A stretch of 17,446 nucleotides of DNA from the NCBI GenBank assembly GCA_035304085.1, contig DATGQT010000273.1, positions 1 through 17,446 on the forward strand. Direction: 5' to 3'. Source of the stretch: DATGQT01 sp035304085. Its GTDB lineage: Bacteria; Bacteroidota; Rhodothermia; Rhodothermales; Rubricoccaceae. Shown piece after piece: positions 6,880 through 14,500 of this stretch (its first letter is position 1; the number at the start of each line of letters is the position of its first letter). Both the position numbers and the translations under genes were made by a program. The notes beneath the pieces were generated by a model. It was given only the letters and a program-made list of their open reading frames with translations. It did no database searches and was not told the origin of the DNA.

Positions 6880-7929
6880 ATGGCCGTAACGCTCAACGAC
6901 GTAGCCGTGCAGGCCGGCGTCTCCGTATCCACGGCGTCGCGCGTGCTCACGGGGCAGGCGGCGAAGTTCCGCATCAGCCCGGAGACCGAGCAGGCGGTGC
7001 GCGCGGCGGCCGAGGCCCTGAGCTACCGGGTCAACCACCTCGCCCGCGGCCTCCGCCTCCGGAAGACGAACACCCTCGGGGTCGTGGCGCCCGACCTCTC
7101 GAACCCCTTCTTCGCCCACATCGTCAAGCGCATCCAGAGCGCCGCGCACGGGCACGGGTACAGCCTCGTCGTCTGCAACACCGACGAGAGCCTCGACCTC
7201 GAGGTTGAGCAGGTGAGCCTGCTCCACCGCAAGCGCGTCGACGGGCTCATCGCGCTGCCCGTGGGCCAGCGCTACGACCACTTCGAGGACTGGCTCGAGA
7301 CGGGGGTGCCCCTCGTGCTCGTGGACCGCTGCGGCGACGGCCTCGACGTGCCCAGCGTCGAGGTGGACAACTACCGGGGGGCCTACGAGGCCACCGAGCA
7401 CCTCCTCGCGGCGGGGCACCGGCGCATCGCCATGATCCAGGGCCTCCCCGGCACCTCCACCAACACGGCGCGCGTGCGCGGCTACCACGACGCGCTCGCC
7501 GCCCACGGCGTCCCCGTCGACGAGGCGCTCGTCGTGGGGGGCGACTTCCGCCAGCAGAACGGGTACGTCGAGACGAAGCTGCTCCTCCAGCGGGAGCACC
7601 CTCCCACGGCCCTCTTCGCCACGAGCGACCTCATCACGCTCGGCGTCCTCGACGCCCTGGCCGAAGAGGGCGTCGCGATCCCCGACGACGTCTCGGTCCT
7701 CTCCTTCGACGACTTCGACTTCGCGCCCCACCTCCGGTGCCCGCTCACGGCCGTGCGGCAGCCGCGGGAGATGATGGGGGAGCTGGCCGTGAAGCTCCTC
7801 GTGGAGCAGTTCGACGGCGGCGCGCGCGAGGCGCGGCGGATCGTGCTCCGGCCCCGGCTCGTCGTGCGGGAGTCGGTGGCCGTCGTGCGGCCGGCGCCTG
7901 CGGGGGAGCGGGTGGACGCGGCGCCGTGA
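6880..7929 (+). CDS. LacI/GalR-family transcriptional regulator
   Basis: A 349-residue repressor of normal LacI length. The N-terminal HTH (TLNDVAVQAGVSVSTASRVL, residues 4-23) is followed by the hinge helix (HLARGLRLRKTNTLGVVAPD, 53-72), whose Leu lever inserts into the central CG of the operator, and by a periplasmic-binding-protein-like effector domain (about 66-330) with typical segments DLSNPFFAHIVKRIQ, RKRVDGLIALP, GHRRIAMIQG and DVSVLSFDDFDFAPHL. The ligand is presumably the imported sugar or a derivative. The gene is fourth in an operon preceded by operator 1, so it probably represses itself; operator 2 lies 40 bp after its stop and would let it control the transport operon. The last 20 residues are a Pro/Ala-rich tail. 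A local regulator is the most economical reading. Confidence 0.93.
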   Translation: MAVTLNDVAVQAGVSVSTASRVLTGQAAKFRISPETEQAVRAAAEALSYRVNHLARGLRLRKTNTLGVVAPDLSNPFFAHIVKRIQSAAHGHGYSLVVCNTDESLDLEVEQVSLLHRKRVDGLIALPVGQRYDHFEDWLETGVPLVLVDRCGDGLDVPSVEVDNYRGAYEATEHLLAAGHRRIAMIQGLPGTSTNTARVRGYHDALAAHGVPVDEALVVGGDFRQQNGYVETKLLLQREHPPTALFATSDLITLGVLDALAEEGVAIPDDVSVLSFDDFDFAPHLRCPLTAVRQPREMMGELAVKLLVEQFDGGAREARRIVLRPRLVVRESVAVVRPAPAGERVDAAP

Positions 7930-7968
7930 CGTGCTCGGAGCAGGGGGGTGGGGGCCGCAGATTTTTTT

Positions 7969-7984
7969 GCGCAAACGATTGCGC
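7969..7984. promoter_or_regulatory. LacI-type operator 2 (one-mismatch palindrome)
   Basis: GCGCAAACGATTGCGC matches operator 1 at 15 of 16 positions and is palindromic except at one base pair. It follows a run of seven T (7962-7968) in the 186-bp gap between the lacI-type gene and the transport operon. An ATTG overlapping its right half (7978-7981) followed after 20 bases by TTTTCTTA is a poor promoter match, and AACCTTCG at 8081-8088 is another possible -7 element; I do not commit to either. Confidence 0.7.
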
Positions 7985-8115
7985 GGGAGGTGGGCGGGGC
8001 GTTTTCTTAGAGCACCCCGTAGCGCCCCCTGACTCCCGTGAAGGGGACGCCCGCCGCCCCCAGTGCCCGAACGCGCTCCGAACCTTCGCCGCGTGAGCCG
8101 GGCCTCGTTCGACCG

Positions 8116-9069
8116 ATGGAAGCCCTTTCTTCCCCGATTCCTCGAAGGGAGGCCGGTGGCCTCCGGTCCCGTTCGCGGCGCCTCGTCCGCGCTCTCGGTC
8201 TGACGGCCCTCCTCGCGGGCGCGGTGCTGGCCGTCGCGGGGTGCTCGGAGGACACGAACCCGCTGGCCCCCTACGAGGGAGGGCGCCCCCTCGACCTCCT
8301 CCGCGTCACCCAGAGCTTCACGCCGGAGATCCAGTGGGTCGGCGGGCGCGTCGCGGCCGTCGGCGTCAACCGGGGGACGCGGGCCGCGCTCGACTCCACG
8401 CTCGTGTGGATCCGGACGGCCCCGGACAACAGCATCAGCTCGTTCGTCGGCCTCGAAGGGGGATCGGACGACGCGCTCGTCACGAGCTACGGCGGTACGC
8501 CGCAGGACCGCCTGACCGACGGCGAGACCTACACGTTCTGGCTCGCCGAGCGGTCCGCGCTCGACGCCGCCCTCGACTCCACCCGCATGGAGGCCGGCAC
8601 CTTCGCCGATACGACGCTCACCCTGCGGCTGCTCCTCCGTGGCCAGAACGGCGGTGGGCTCGACCCCGTCTTCGAGATCGAGCGCGACGAGCGGCTGACC
8701 GGCGAGCGCTTCGTCGTGCGGTGGGCGCCGGAGGGCCTCCGCTTCCGCCGCCTCGCCCTCCGGGAGGGCCCGGCGGGCGGGTTCACCAACCTCATCTGGC
8801 ACGTCCTCGTGCCGGAGGGGCAGCCCCCGTCCATCGCCTCGCCCGTGACCATCGGGGTGACGCCGGAGGGGGCCGAGGAGGTGACGCCCTTCCGGGATAC
8901 GGGCTTCGAGCCGGACACCACGGCCCTCACCTACGTCCTGTGGGGCGTGACGGACGAATGGGACGAGGAGAACCCGGCCTTCGGCGTGAACACCCCGGGC
9001 TACGCCTCCTTCCGCATCCTCTCGTGCAACTTCGACATCGACGACCCCTGCCCGACGGGCCAACCGTGA
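8116..9069 (+). CDS. Lipoprotein of unknown function, first gene of the transport operon
   Basis: A 317-residue protein. After an Arg-rich n-region (RSRSRRLVRALGL) comes a hydrophobic core and a lipobox ending in Cys43 (AVAGC). The mature part is beta-rich with aromatic-ended strands: ITYTFWL-like segments (GETYTFWLAERSALDAALD), RVTQSFTPEIQWVGGRVAAV (possible Ig/FnIII-like domain), and a C-terminal GYASFRILSCNFDIDDPC. I find no SusD signature or catalytic motif. An in-frame GTG at 8038 exists, but the ATG at 8116 puts the signal peptide closer to the N-terminus. Its position ahead of the sugar-binding protein gene (their codons overlap or abut at 9066-9075) suggests that it helps capture the substrate at the cell surface or in the periplasm, but this is inference only. 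Confidence 0.75.
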   Translation: MEALSSPIPRREAGGLRSRSRRLVRALGLTALLAGAVLAVAGCSEDTNPLAPYEGGRPLDLLRVTQSFTPEIQWVGGRVAAVGVNRGTRAALDSTLVWIRTAPDNSISSFVGLEGGSDDALVTSYGGTPQDRLTDGETYTFWLAERSALDAALDSTRMEAGTFADTTLTLRLLLRGQNGGGLDPVFEIERDERLTGERFVVRWAPEGLRFRRLALREGPAGGFTNLIWHVLVPEGQPPSIASPVTIGVTPEGAEEVTPFRDTGFEPDTTALTYVLWGVTDEWDEENPAFGVNTPGYASFRILSCNFDIDDPCPTGQP

Positions 9070-9074
9070 ACCGC

Positions 9075-10451
9075 ATGCCCCCCTCGCTACGCCGCTGCGC
9101 CGGGCTCCTCGCGCTCCTCCTCGTCGGGGGCTGCGGCGGCGGGGCGGACGGCCCGGCTGACGGGCGCACCCCCGTCGTCTTCTGGCACTCCTTCGTTTCC
9201 TCCACCATCCCCGCCCTCGACTCACTCGTGGCCCGGTTCGAGGCCGAGCACCCCGAGATCGACCTCCAGCCGCAGTACGTCCCCACCGGCGACGCCCTCG
9301 TCCAGAAGCTCATAACGGCCGTCCGCAGCAACACCGCCCCGGACGTCTCGTGGATCCACGCGGACTACCTCGAAGACCTCGTCGCCGCCGACGCCATCTA
9401 CCCGATGGCCCACTTCATCGAGGGGCCGAACGGGATGAGCGCCGAGGACCTCGCCGACATCTACCCGGCGCTCCTCACGTACGCCTCCTACCGCGGCACC
9501 CTCTACAGCATGCCGATGGAGGCCACCAACCTCGGCCTCCTCTACAACAAAGACCTCTTCCGTGAGGTCGGCCTCGACCCCGAGCGCCCGCCGCAGACGT
9601 GGGAGGAGCTCGTCTCGTACTCCGAGCGCCTCCGCCTCGACCGCAACGGCGACGGCCGCTACGAGCGGATCGGGTTCATGGTGCCGGTCCGCCCGGGCAC
9701 GGGGCCGGACGGGCCGTGGATGGTGTGGCAGTTCCAGCCGTTCATGATGCAGGCCGGCACCGACCACCTCGTCAACGAGGAGCAGACGCGCGTGCTCTTC
9801 GCCGACGAGCCCGCCGTGCAGGCGCTCTCGCTCTGGGAGCGCCTCTTCGACTTGCAGAACCAGCGGGGCTTCACGAACGAGTACCAGAGCGCGTTCGTCT
9901 CGGGGCAGGGGGCGATGATGCTCGACGGGCCGTGGAGCCTCCCGAACTACCCCCGCCTCCTCGAAGGGATCGACTGGGGGATCGCCCCGCTCCCGGCCGG
10001 GCCCGTGCGGCCGGCGACGGTCGTCGGCGGGGAGTACCTCGCCATCTTCAGGCAGAGCGCGCACCCGGAGGCGGCGTGGACCTTCGTGAAGTGGGTCACG
10101 CAGCCCGAGGTGCAGGCGTTCTGGTCGCAGCGGAGCGGGTACCTCCCCATCCGCGCCAGCGTCACGGAGGTGCCGGAGTACCGGGCCTACCTCGAGACGA
10201 ACCCCGGGCTCAAGGCGTTCGTCGAGCAGATGGCCGTGGCGCGGGCGCAGCGGCCCATCGAGTACAGCGCGCTCGAGATCCAGCGCGAACTCGCCATCGC
10301 CATCGAGCAGGCGACGGTGGGCACCCTCGACGCGCGCACGGCGCTGGCGCGGGCGGCGGAGGCCTCGAACGCCATGCTCGCCCGCGCCGACCGCACGCCG
10401 CCGTCCCCGGCGCCGCCGGAGACGACGGCCGTCACGACGGCACGACGATAG
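9075..10451 (+). CDS. ABC transporter sugar-binding lipoprotein
   Basis: A 458-residue family-1 extracellular solute-binding protein (MalE/UgpB type), the periplasmic receptor of a carbohydrate ABC importer. The signal peptide (MPPSLRRCAGLLALLLVGGC) ends in a lipobox with Cys20. Family marks are VVFWHSFVSS, VARFEAEHPEIDLQPQYV, LVQKLITAVRSNTAPDVSWI, GTLYSMPMEATNLGLLYNKDLF, FVSGQGAMMLDGPWSLPNY, and EAAWTFVKWVTQPEVQAFW. The ATG at 9075 is used; an in-frame GTG at 9066 overlaps the previous stop codon (GTGA) and would add three residues, suggesting translational coupling. The C-terminal 25 residues are Pro/Thr-rich. The importer has two permease genes directly after it, but no ATPase gene is in the window. 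A lipid-anchored binding protein is a little unusual for a Gram-negative. Confidence 0.95.
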   Translation: MPPSLRRCAGLLALLLVGGCGGGADGPADGRTPVVFWHSFVSSTIPALDSLVARFEAEHPEIDLQPQYVPTGDALVQKLITAVRSNTAPDVSWIHADYLEDLVAADAIYPMAHFIEGPNGMSAEDLADIYPALLTYASYRGTLYSMPMEATNLGLLYNKDLFREVGLDPERPPQTWEELVSYSERLRLDRNGDGRYERIGFMVPVRPGTGPDGPWMVWQFQPFMMQAGTDHLVNEEQTRVLFADEPAVQALSLWERLFDLQNQRGFTNEYQSAFVSGQGAMMLDGPWSLPNYPRLLEGIDWGIAPLPAGPVRPATVVGGEYLAIFRQSAHPEAAWTFVKWVTQPEVQAFWSQRSGYLPIRASVTEVPEYRAYLETNPGLKAFVEQMAVARAQRPIEYSALEIQRELAIAIEQATVGTLDARTALARAAEASNAMLARADRTPPSPAPPETTAVTTARR

Positions 10452-10459
10452 GAGGTGCG

Positions 10460-11443
10460 ATGGCCGGGGTGCTCACCGGAGAAGGCCAGCGGGTCTCCCG
10501 CGCCGCCGCCGACGTCGTCCGCGCCGAGGCCGCGGCGGTGCCGGTGCCTCCGGCCGTGCGCCGGGCACCGGGCCGCCGGGAGGGCCTCACGGCCTTCCTG
10601 TTCCTCTCGCCGACGCTCCTCGTCTTCGTCGTCTTCGTCGTCTTCCCGATCCTCTTCTCGTTCTACCTCTCGTTCCAGCAGTGGAACCTGTTCGCCGACG
10701 ACCACGCCTTCGTGGGGCTGGCGAACTACGGCGCGGTCTTCAGCGACCCCGAGTTCTGGCAGGTGTTCTGGAACACGACGGTCTACACCGTCGCCACGGT
10801 CCCCCTCAACATGGTGCTCGCGCTCGGGGTGGCCGTGCTGCTGGAGCGGCGGGTGCGGGGGAAGCGGCTGCTCCGCGCGGCGTTCTTCACCCCCGTCGTC
10901 GTCTCCTCCGTCGCCGCCGGCGTCATCTGGCGGTGGGTGTTCGACCCCAACCTCGGCCTGGCCAACGTGGCGCTGACGGCCGTAGGGCTGCCGGCGGTGG
11001 ACTGGACGGCCAACGCCGCCGCCGCCATGGCGGCCCTCATCATCGTGGGGGTGTGGAAGACGTTCGGCATCAACATGGTGCTGTTCGCCGCCGGCCTCAG
11101 CGCCATCCCGAGCCACTACTACGAGGCCGCCGCGATCGACGGGGCCCGGTCGTGGTCGCAGTTCCGCCACATCACCCTCCCGCTGCTGGCCCCGACGACG
11201 CTGTTCGTCCTCGTCCTCTCGATGATCGGCTCGTTCCAGGTCTTCGACGTCGTGTTCGTGCTCACGCGTGGGGGGCCGCTCGGGGCGACGAAGGTGCTCG
11301 TCTACTACCTCTACGAGCACGCGTTCAAGTTCTTCGACATGGGGTACGCCTCGGCCGTGGCCTACCTCCTGTTCGCCGTCCTCTTCGTCCTCACCCTCGT
11401 CCAGGTGCGGGCGTTCCGGAACCGGGGGGCCGTGGCGGTATGA
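10460..11443 (+). CDS. ABC sugar permease, MalF/UgpA-like
   Basis: A 327-residue inner-membrane protein of the carbohydrate ABC importer (BPD_transp_1 domain). After about 40 soluble residues come roughly six hydrophobic segments (for example 44-69, 107-129, 141-158, 186-210, 244-267 and 296-316). The EAA loop EAAAIDGARSWSQFRHITLP (222-241), which docks on the ATPase, is intact, and the GGP motif follows at 271-273. A good ribosome binding site, GGAGGT at 10451-10456, overlaps the end of the previous gene and precedes the ATG; this is one of the few clear SD sequences in the window. Its stop codon overlaps the next ATG (ATGA), so it is translationally coupled. Confidence 0.96.
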   Translation: MAGVLTGEGQRVSRAAADVVRAEAAAVPVPPAVRRAPGRREGLTAFLFLSPTLLVFVVFVVFPILFSFYLSFQQWNLFADDHAFVGLANYGAVFSDPEFWQVFWNTTVYTVATVPLNMVLALGVAVLLERRVRGKRLLRAAFFTPVVVSSVAAGVIWRWVFDPNLGLANVALTAVGLPAVDWTANAAAAMAALIIVGVWKTFGINMVLFAAGLSAIPSHYYEAAAIDGARSWSQFRHITLPLLAPTTLFVLVLSMIGSFQVFDVVFVLTRGGPLGATKVLVYYLYEHAFKFFDMGYASAVAYLLFAVLFVLTLVQVRAFRNRGAVAV

Positions 11444-12285
11444 GCGCGGTGACCGCCCATAGCGCCCGGCGGGCCGCGGGGAGCGCGGGGAACCACCTCC
11501 TCCTCTACACCCTCGCCCTCCTCACGGTGGCCCCGTTCCTGTGGATGGTGCTCACCTCGTTCAAGGACCTCCAGGAGATCTTCTCCTACCCCCCGACGTG
11601 GTGGCCCGAGCGGTTCACCACCGACAACTACACCGACGCCTTCGCCGCGGCCCCGTTCGGGCGGTTCTACTTCAACAGCCTCTTCGTCGCCGTCGTCGTC
11701 ACGCTGGGCCAGCTCGTGACGTGCTCGATGGCGGCCTACGCGTTCGCCCGCATGCAGTTCAGGGGGCGCGACGTGCTGTTCTACCTCTTCCTCGGGACGA
11801 TGATGGTGCCGGCCCACGTCACGATGATCCCCTCGTTCATGATCCTCCACTGGCTCGGGCTCATCGACTCCTACGGTGCGCTGATCCTGCCGGGGCTGGC
11901 CTCTGCGTTCGGGACGTTCCTCCTCCGGCAGTTCTTCCTCACGCTACCGAAGGAGCTGGAGGAGGCCGCCTTCATCGACGGGTGCGGGCGGTTCCGCGTG
12001 CTGTGGCAGATCATCCTCCCGCTCGCGCGCCCGGCCCTGGCGACGCTGGCCGTGTTCACGTTCATGGGCGTCTTCAACGACTTCCTCTGGGCGCTCATCG
12101 TCGTCAACTCGCAGGAGCTCTACACCGTCCAGCTCGGGCTGGCCATCTTCCGCGACCGCTACTCCACGGAGTGGGGGCCGCTCATGGCCGGCAGCGTCGC
12201 CGCCACGCTCCCCATCCTGATCCTGTTCTTCGTCGCGCAGAAGCACTTCATCCAGGGCATCGCGCTCTCCGGTCTGAAAGACTAG
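11440..12285 (+). CDS. ABC sugar permease, MalG/UgpE-like
   Basis: A 281-residue partner permease of the importer. It starts with the ATG of an ATGA overlap with the previous gene. It has about six membrane segments and the EAA loop EEAAFIDGCGRFRVLWQIILP (174-194), then FMGVFNDFLWALIVV, a typical MalG/UgpE C-terminal stretch. The family-specific MMVPAHVTMIPSFMIL segment (121-136) is present. With the binding protein and the first permease it forms the transmembrane part of a type I importer for a sugar or oligosaccharide. The cytoplasmic ATPase (MsmK/UgpC type) is not encoded here and may be shared with other importers. Confidence 0.96.
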   Translation: MSAVTAHSARRAAGSAGNHLLLYTLALLTVAPFLWMVLTSFKDLQEIFSYPPTWWPERFTTDNYTDAFAAAPFGRFYFNSLFVAVVVTLGQLVTCSMAAYAFARMQFRGRDVLFYLFLGTMMVPAHVTMIPSFMILHWLGLIDSYGALILPGLASAFGTFLLRQFFLTLPKELEEAAFIDGCGRFRVLWQIILPLARPALATLAVFTFMGVFNDFLWALIVVNSQELYTVQLGLAIFRDRYSTEWGPLMAGSVAATLPILILFFVAQKHFIQGIALSGLKD

Positions 12286-12331
12286 TCCGGGCGGCCGTGC
12301 CGCTACCCACCAACCAGCCGAGGTACTCGCC

Positions 12332-13429
12332 ATGAGACCGAACCGCTACTCCCTCCCGGCCCTCGCCGCGCTCCTCGCCTTCGCGCTCCCCGCGCAGGCG
12401 CAGTACGGCATCGGCATCACGTACCAGGTCCCACAGGCCACCGGCCCCATCACGCTCGACGGCGAGGCCAGCGAGCCGGACTGGGCCAACGCCACGGAGG
12501 TCGACCTGACGGCGTATTGGAACTCGGGCTTCTACGATTGCGCCCCCAACGCGCCGGGCGGGGAGCAGGACATCACGACCACCGGGCTCCTCCTCCACGG
12601 CGACGGCGTCCTCTACCTCTATCTCAGCGTCCAGGACTACCTCGCGTTCTACTGGGGCGGGCCCGGCGAGCCGTACCTCGGCGAGTACCTCCTCGTGGGC
12701 GTGGACCTCACGCACATGGAGGACGATCAGATCGACGAGAACTACTCCGGCTGGCCCGACAACTACCCCGACCTCGGACCCGTCACCTACAAGGTTTCCG
12801 GCTTCGCGGGTGAGGGCAGCGGCGGCATCACGCACGACTGGGGCTTCTCCGGGCTCGACCCCGTCGGTGACGGCGTCGTGGACGGGTCCGTGTTCATCGA
12901 CGAGGGCAACTTCGTGTGGGGCGTCGAGATGGCGATCTACGGCGACGAGATCGGGCTCGGTCAGGAGATCGGGTTCAACCTCGGCGGGGCGGCCGGGCAC
13001 GAGGAGTGCGGCATCAAGGTGCAGGACGCCTACGCCTACTACTCCCTGTTCGCCGTAGACCCCCCGGGGTCGGCCGGCGGCGACGTCATGAACAACTCGG
13101 CCAGCTTCGGCACCCTCTCGTTCGTCCTGACCGTCGCCAACGAGCCGGGCGTGACGGAGGTGGAGGGCTACCGCCTCAAGGCGAGCGGCCCGAACCCGTT
13201 CCGCGGCGCGACCGCCTTCACCTACACCGTCCCGCAGGTCGTCGAGGCCGAGGTCGCCGTGTACGACGTGCTCGGGCGGCGGGTGGCCGTGCTCGATAGC
13301 GGCGTGCGCGCCGCCGGCGACCACCGCGTCGTCTTCGACGCCTCGGCGCTGCCGGCCGGCGTCTACACCGTGCGCCTGGCCGCCGACGGCGCCACCGTCG
13401 CCTCCCGGCGGGTGATGCAGACGCGCTGA
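12332..13429 (+). CDS. Secreted CBM9-like protein with type IX secretion sorting domain
   Basis: A 365-residue secreted protein. It has a signal peptide (MRPNRYSLPALAALLAFALPAQAQ, cleaved about residue 24), then a beta-rich domain (about 33-266) opening with TGPITLDGEASEPDWANATEVDL, typical of CBM9/DOMON-like carbohydrate-binding modules. The rest of that domain has many aromatics (LYLYLSVQDYLAFYWGG; YSGWPDNYPDL) and a pair WGVEMAIYG/IGFNLGG that resembles the end of that fold. Residues 278-365 form a Por/T9SS type A sorting domain: SGPNPFRG, VYDVLGRRVAVLDSG, LPAGVYTVRLA and a basic C-terminus. The sugar-binding face and surface display fit capture of a polysaccharide or glycoside at the cell surface. 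It starts 46 bp after the second permease. Confidence 0.85.
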   Translation: MRPNRYSLPALAALLAFALPAQAQYGIGITYQVPQATGPITLDGEASEPDWANATEVDLTAYWNSGFYDCAPNAPGGEQDITTTGLLLHGDGVLYLYLSVQDYLAFYWGGPGEPYLGEYLLVGVDLTHMEDDQIDENYSGWPDNYPDLGPVTYKVSGFAGEGSGGITHDWGFSGLDPVGDGVVDGSVFIDEGNFVWGVEMAIYGDEIGLGQEIGFNLGGAAGHEECGIKVQDAYAYYSLFAVDPPGSAGGDVMNNSASFGTLSFVLTVANEPGVTEVEGYRLKASGPNPFRGATAFTYTVPQVVEAEVAVYDVLGRRVAVLDSGVRAAGDHRVVFDASALPAGVYTVRLAADGATVASRRVMQTR

Positions 13430-13432
13430 TTT

Positions 13433-13511
13433 GAGAAAGGGGGAGAGGGGGAAGGGGGGCTGCTCCCGCTCTTCCTGCTCCCTTTCACCCGCTCCCCCTT
13501 TCTCCCTTTCA
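13433..13511. repeat. Inverted octamer array (array 3)
   Basis: Left purine arm 13433-13459 (units like GAAAGGGG, GAGAGGGG, GAAGGGGG) and right pyrimidine arm 13462-13511, whose best units read TCCCTTTC, ACCCGCTC, CCCCTTTC, TCCCTTTC in strict 8-base register. It starts 4 bases after the stop of the T9SS protein gene and ends 9 bases before the ATG at 13521. Confidence 0.75.
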
Positions 13512-13520
13512 CATACCGCC

Positions 13521-14477
13521 ATGCAAGCCGCCATCCTCGAGGCCCCCGGCCGCTTCGCCGTGGGCGACCACCCGCTCCCCGAGCCCGGGCCGGGGGAGGT
13601 CCGCGTCCGCACCGCCGTGTGCGGGATGTGCACCTCCGAGCTCGACATGTTCGAGGGCGTCAACCCGGCGCTGAGCTACCCCCGCTTCCTCGGCCACGAG
13701 CCCGCCGGCGTCGTGGACGCGGTGGGGGAGGGGGTCGAGGGCCTCCGCGAGGGCGACCGCGTAGTGCTCTACGCCGAGGGCGCCGGCTACGCCGAGTACG
13801 TCGTCGTCCCGGCGGCGTGGGTGGTGAAGCTGGGCCCGGACGTGCCGTTCGAGCACGCCCTCGGCGAGCCCATCGCCTGCTCCGTCAACGGCGTGCGGAA
13901 GGTGGACCCCGAGATCGGCGACAGCGTCGCCCTCGTCGGGTGCGGGTTCATGGGGCTCGTCATGCTCCAGGTGTTCAAGGCGCGCGGGGCCGGGCTGCTC
14001 ATCGCCGTGGACCGGCGCGAGAGCATGCTCGACCTCGCCCGCCGGCTCGGCGCCACCCACACGTTCGGGCCCGACGAGGCCGTGCGCGAGGTGAAGCGGC
14101 TCACCGACGGGCGCGGCGTCGACGTCGGCGTGGAGGCGGCGGGTGTGCAGGCCACGCTCGACCTCACGAGCCAGCTCGTGCGGATGGAGGGGGCGCTCGA
14201 GGTGTTCGGGTTCCACCAGGGCGCCCCGCGCGAGGTGGACTGGGGGTACTGGAATTGGATGGCCTTCCGCGTCGTCAACGGCCACACCCGAAGCGCGGCC
14301 GTCTACGTCGAGGGCATCCGCATCGGGATGGGGATGCTCGAGCGCGGCCAGCTCGACATGCGCCCGCTCGTCACGCACAGGTTCGCCCTCGCCGACATCA
14401 ACCGGGGCTTCGAGACGGCCTCGGCCAAGGCGGAGGGGTTCGTCAAGGGGGTCATCACGTTCAACGGGGCCGCCTGA
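13521..14477 (+). CDS. Zinc-type medium-chain dehydrogenase (sugar/polyol dehydrogenase-like)
   Basis: A 318-residue medium-chain dehydrogenase/reductase, shorter than the usual 340-350. Catalytic zinc ligands are Cys34 (CGMCTSELD), His59-Glu60 (GHEPAGVV) and probably Glu116 (GEPIACS). The Rossmann motif VGCGFMG (139-145) is followed by IAVDRRE, whose Asp164 at the end of the second strand favours NAD over NADP. The Cys-rich structural zinc lobe that normally follows GDRV is absent (only LYAEGAGYAEY there), which accounts for the shortness and resembles the sorbitol-dehydrogenase-like branch. The frame is open upstream to 13431, but those codons translate array 3; the ATG at 13521 gives the family N-terminus (MQAAILEAPG). 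In this locus it probably oxidises or reduces a sugar or polyol; the isomerase product (xylulose/fructose) or its alcohol is a candidate. Substrate not determinable. Confidence 0.88.
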   Translation: MQAAILEAPGRFAVGDHPLPEPGPGEVRVRTAVCGMCTSELDMFEGVNPALSYPRFLGHEPAGVVDAVGEGVEGLREGDRVVLYAEGAGYAEYVVVPAAWVVKLGPDVPFEHALGEPIACSVNGVRKVDPEIGDSVALVGCGFMGLVMLQVFKARGAGLLIAVDRRESMLDLARRLGATHTFGPDEAVREVKRLTDGRGVDVGVEAAGVQATLDLTSQLVRMEGALEVFGFHQGAPREVDWGYWNWMAFRVVNGHTRSAAVYVEGIRIGMGMLERGQLDMRPLVTHRFALADINRGFETASAKAEGFVKGVITFNGAA

Positions 14478-14500
14478 GCGCGGCGCCAGCCACCACTACC

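Noticed and set aside
8116..9069. SusD-like partner of the TonB receptor
   Set aside because: The protein is beta-rich and only 317 residues, lacks the helical TPR-like SusD pattern and lies six genes away from the receptor gene.
6214..9225. A minus-strand open frame of about 1000 codons opposite the isomerase, lacI-type and lipoprotein genes
   Set aside because: It spans three well-supported + strand genes and two intergenic regions and has only Arg/Gly/Val low-complexity sequence, as expected for an antisense frame in high-GC DNA.
13431..13520. N-terminal extension of the dehydrogenase by 30 codons from a TTG
   Set aside because: The extension translates array 3; the dehydrogenase fold starts at the ATG at 13521.
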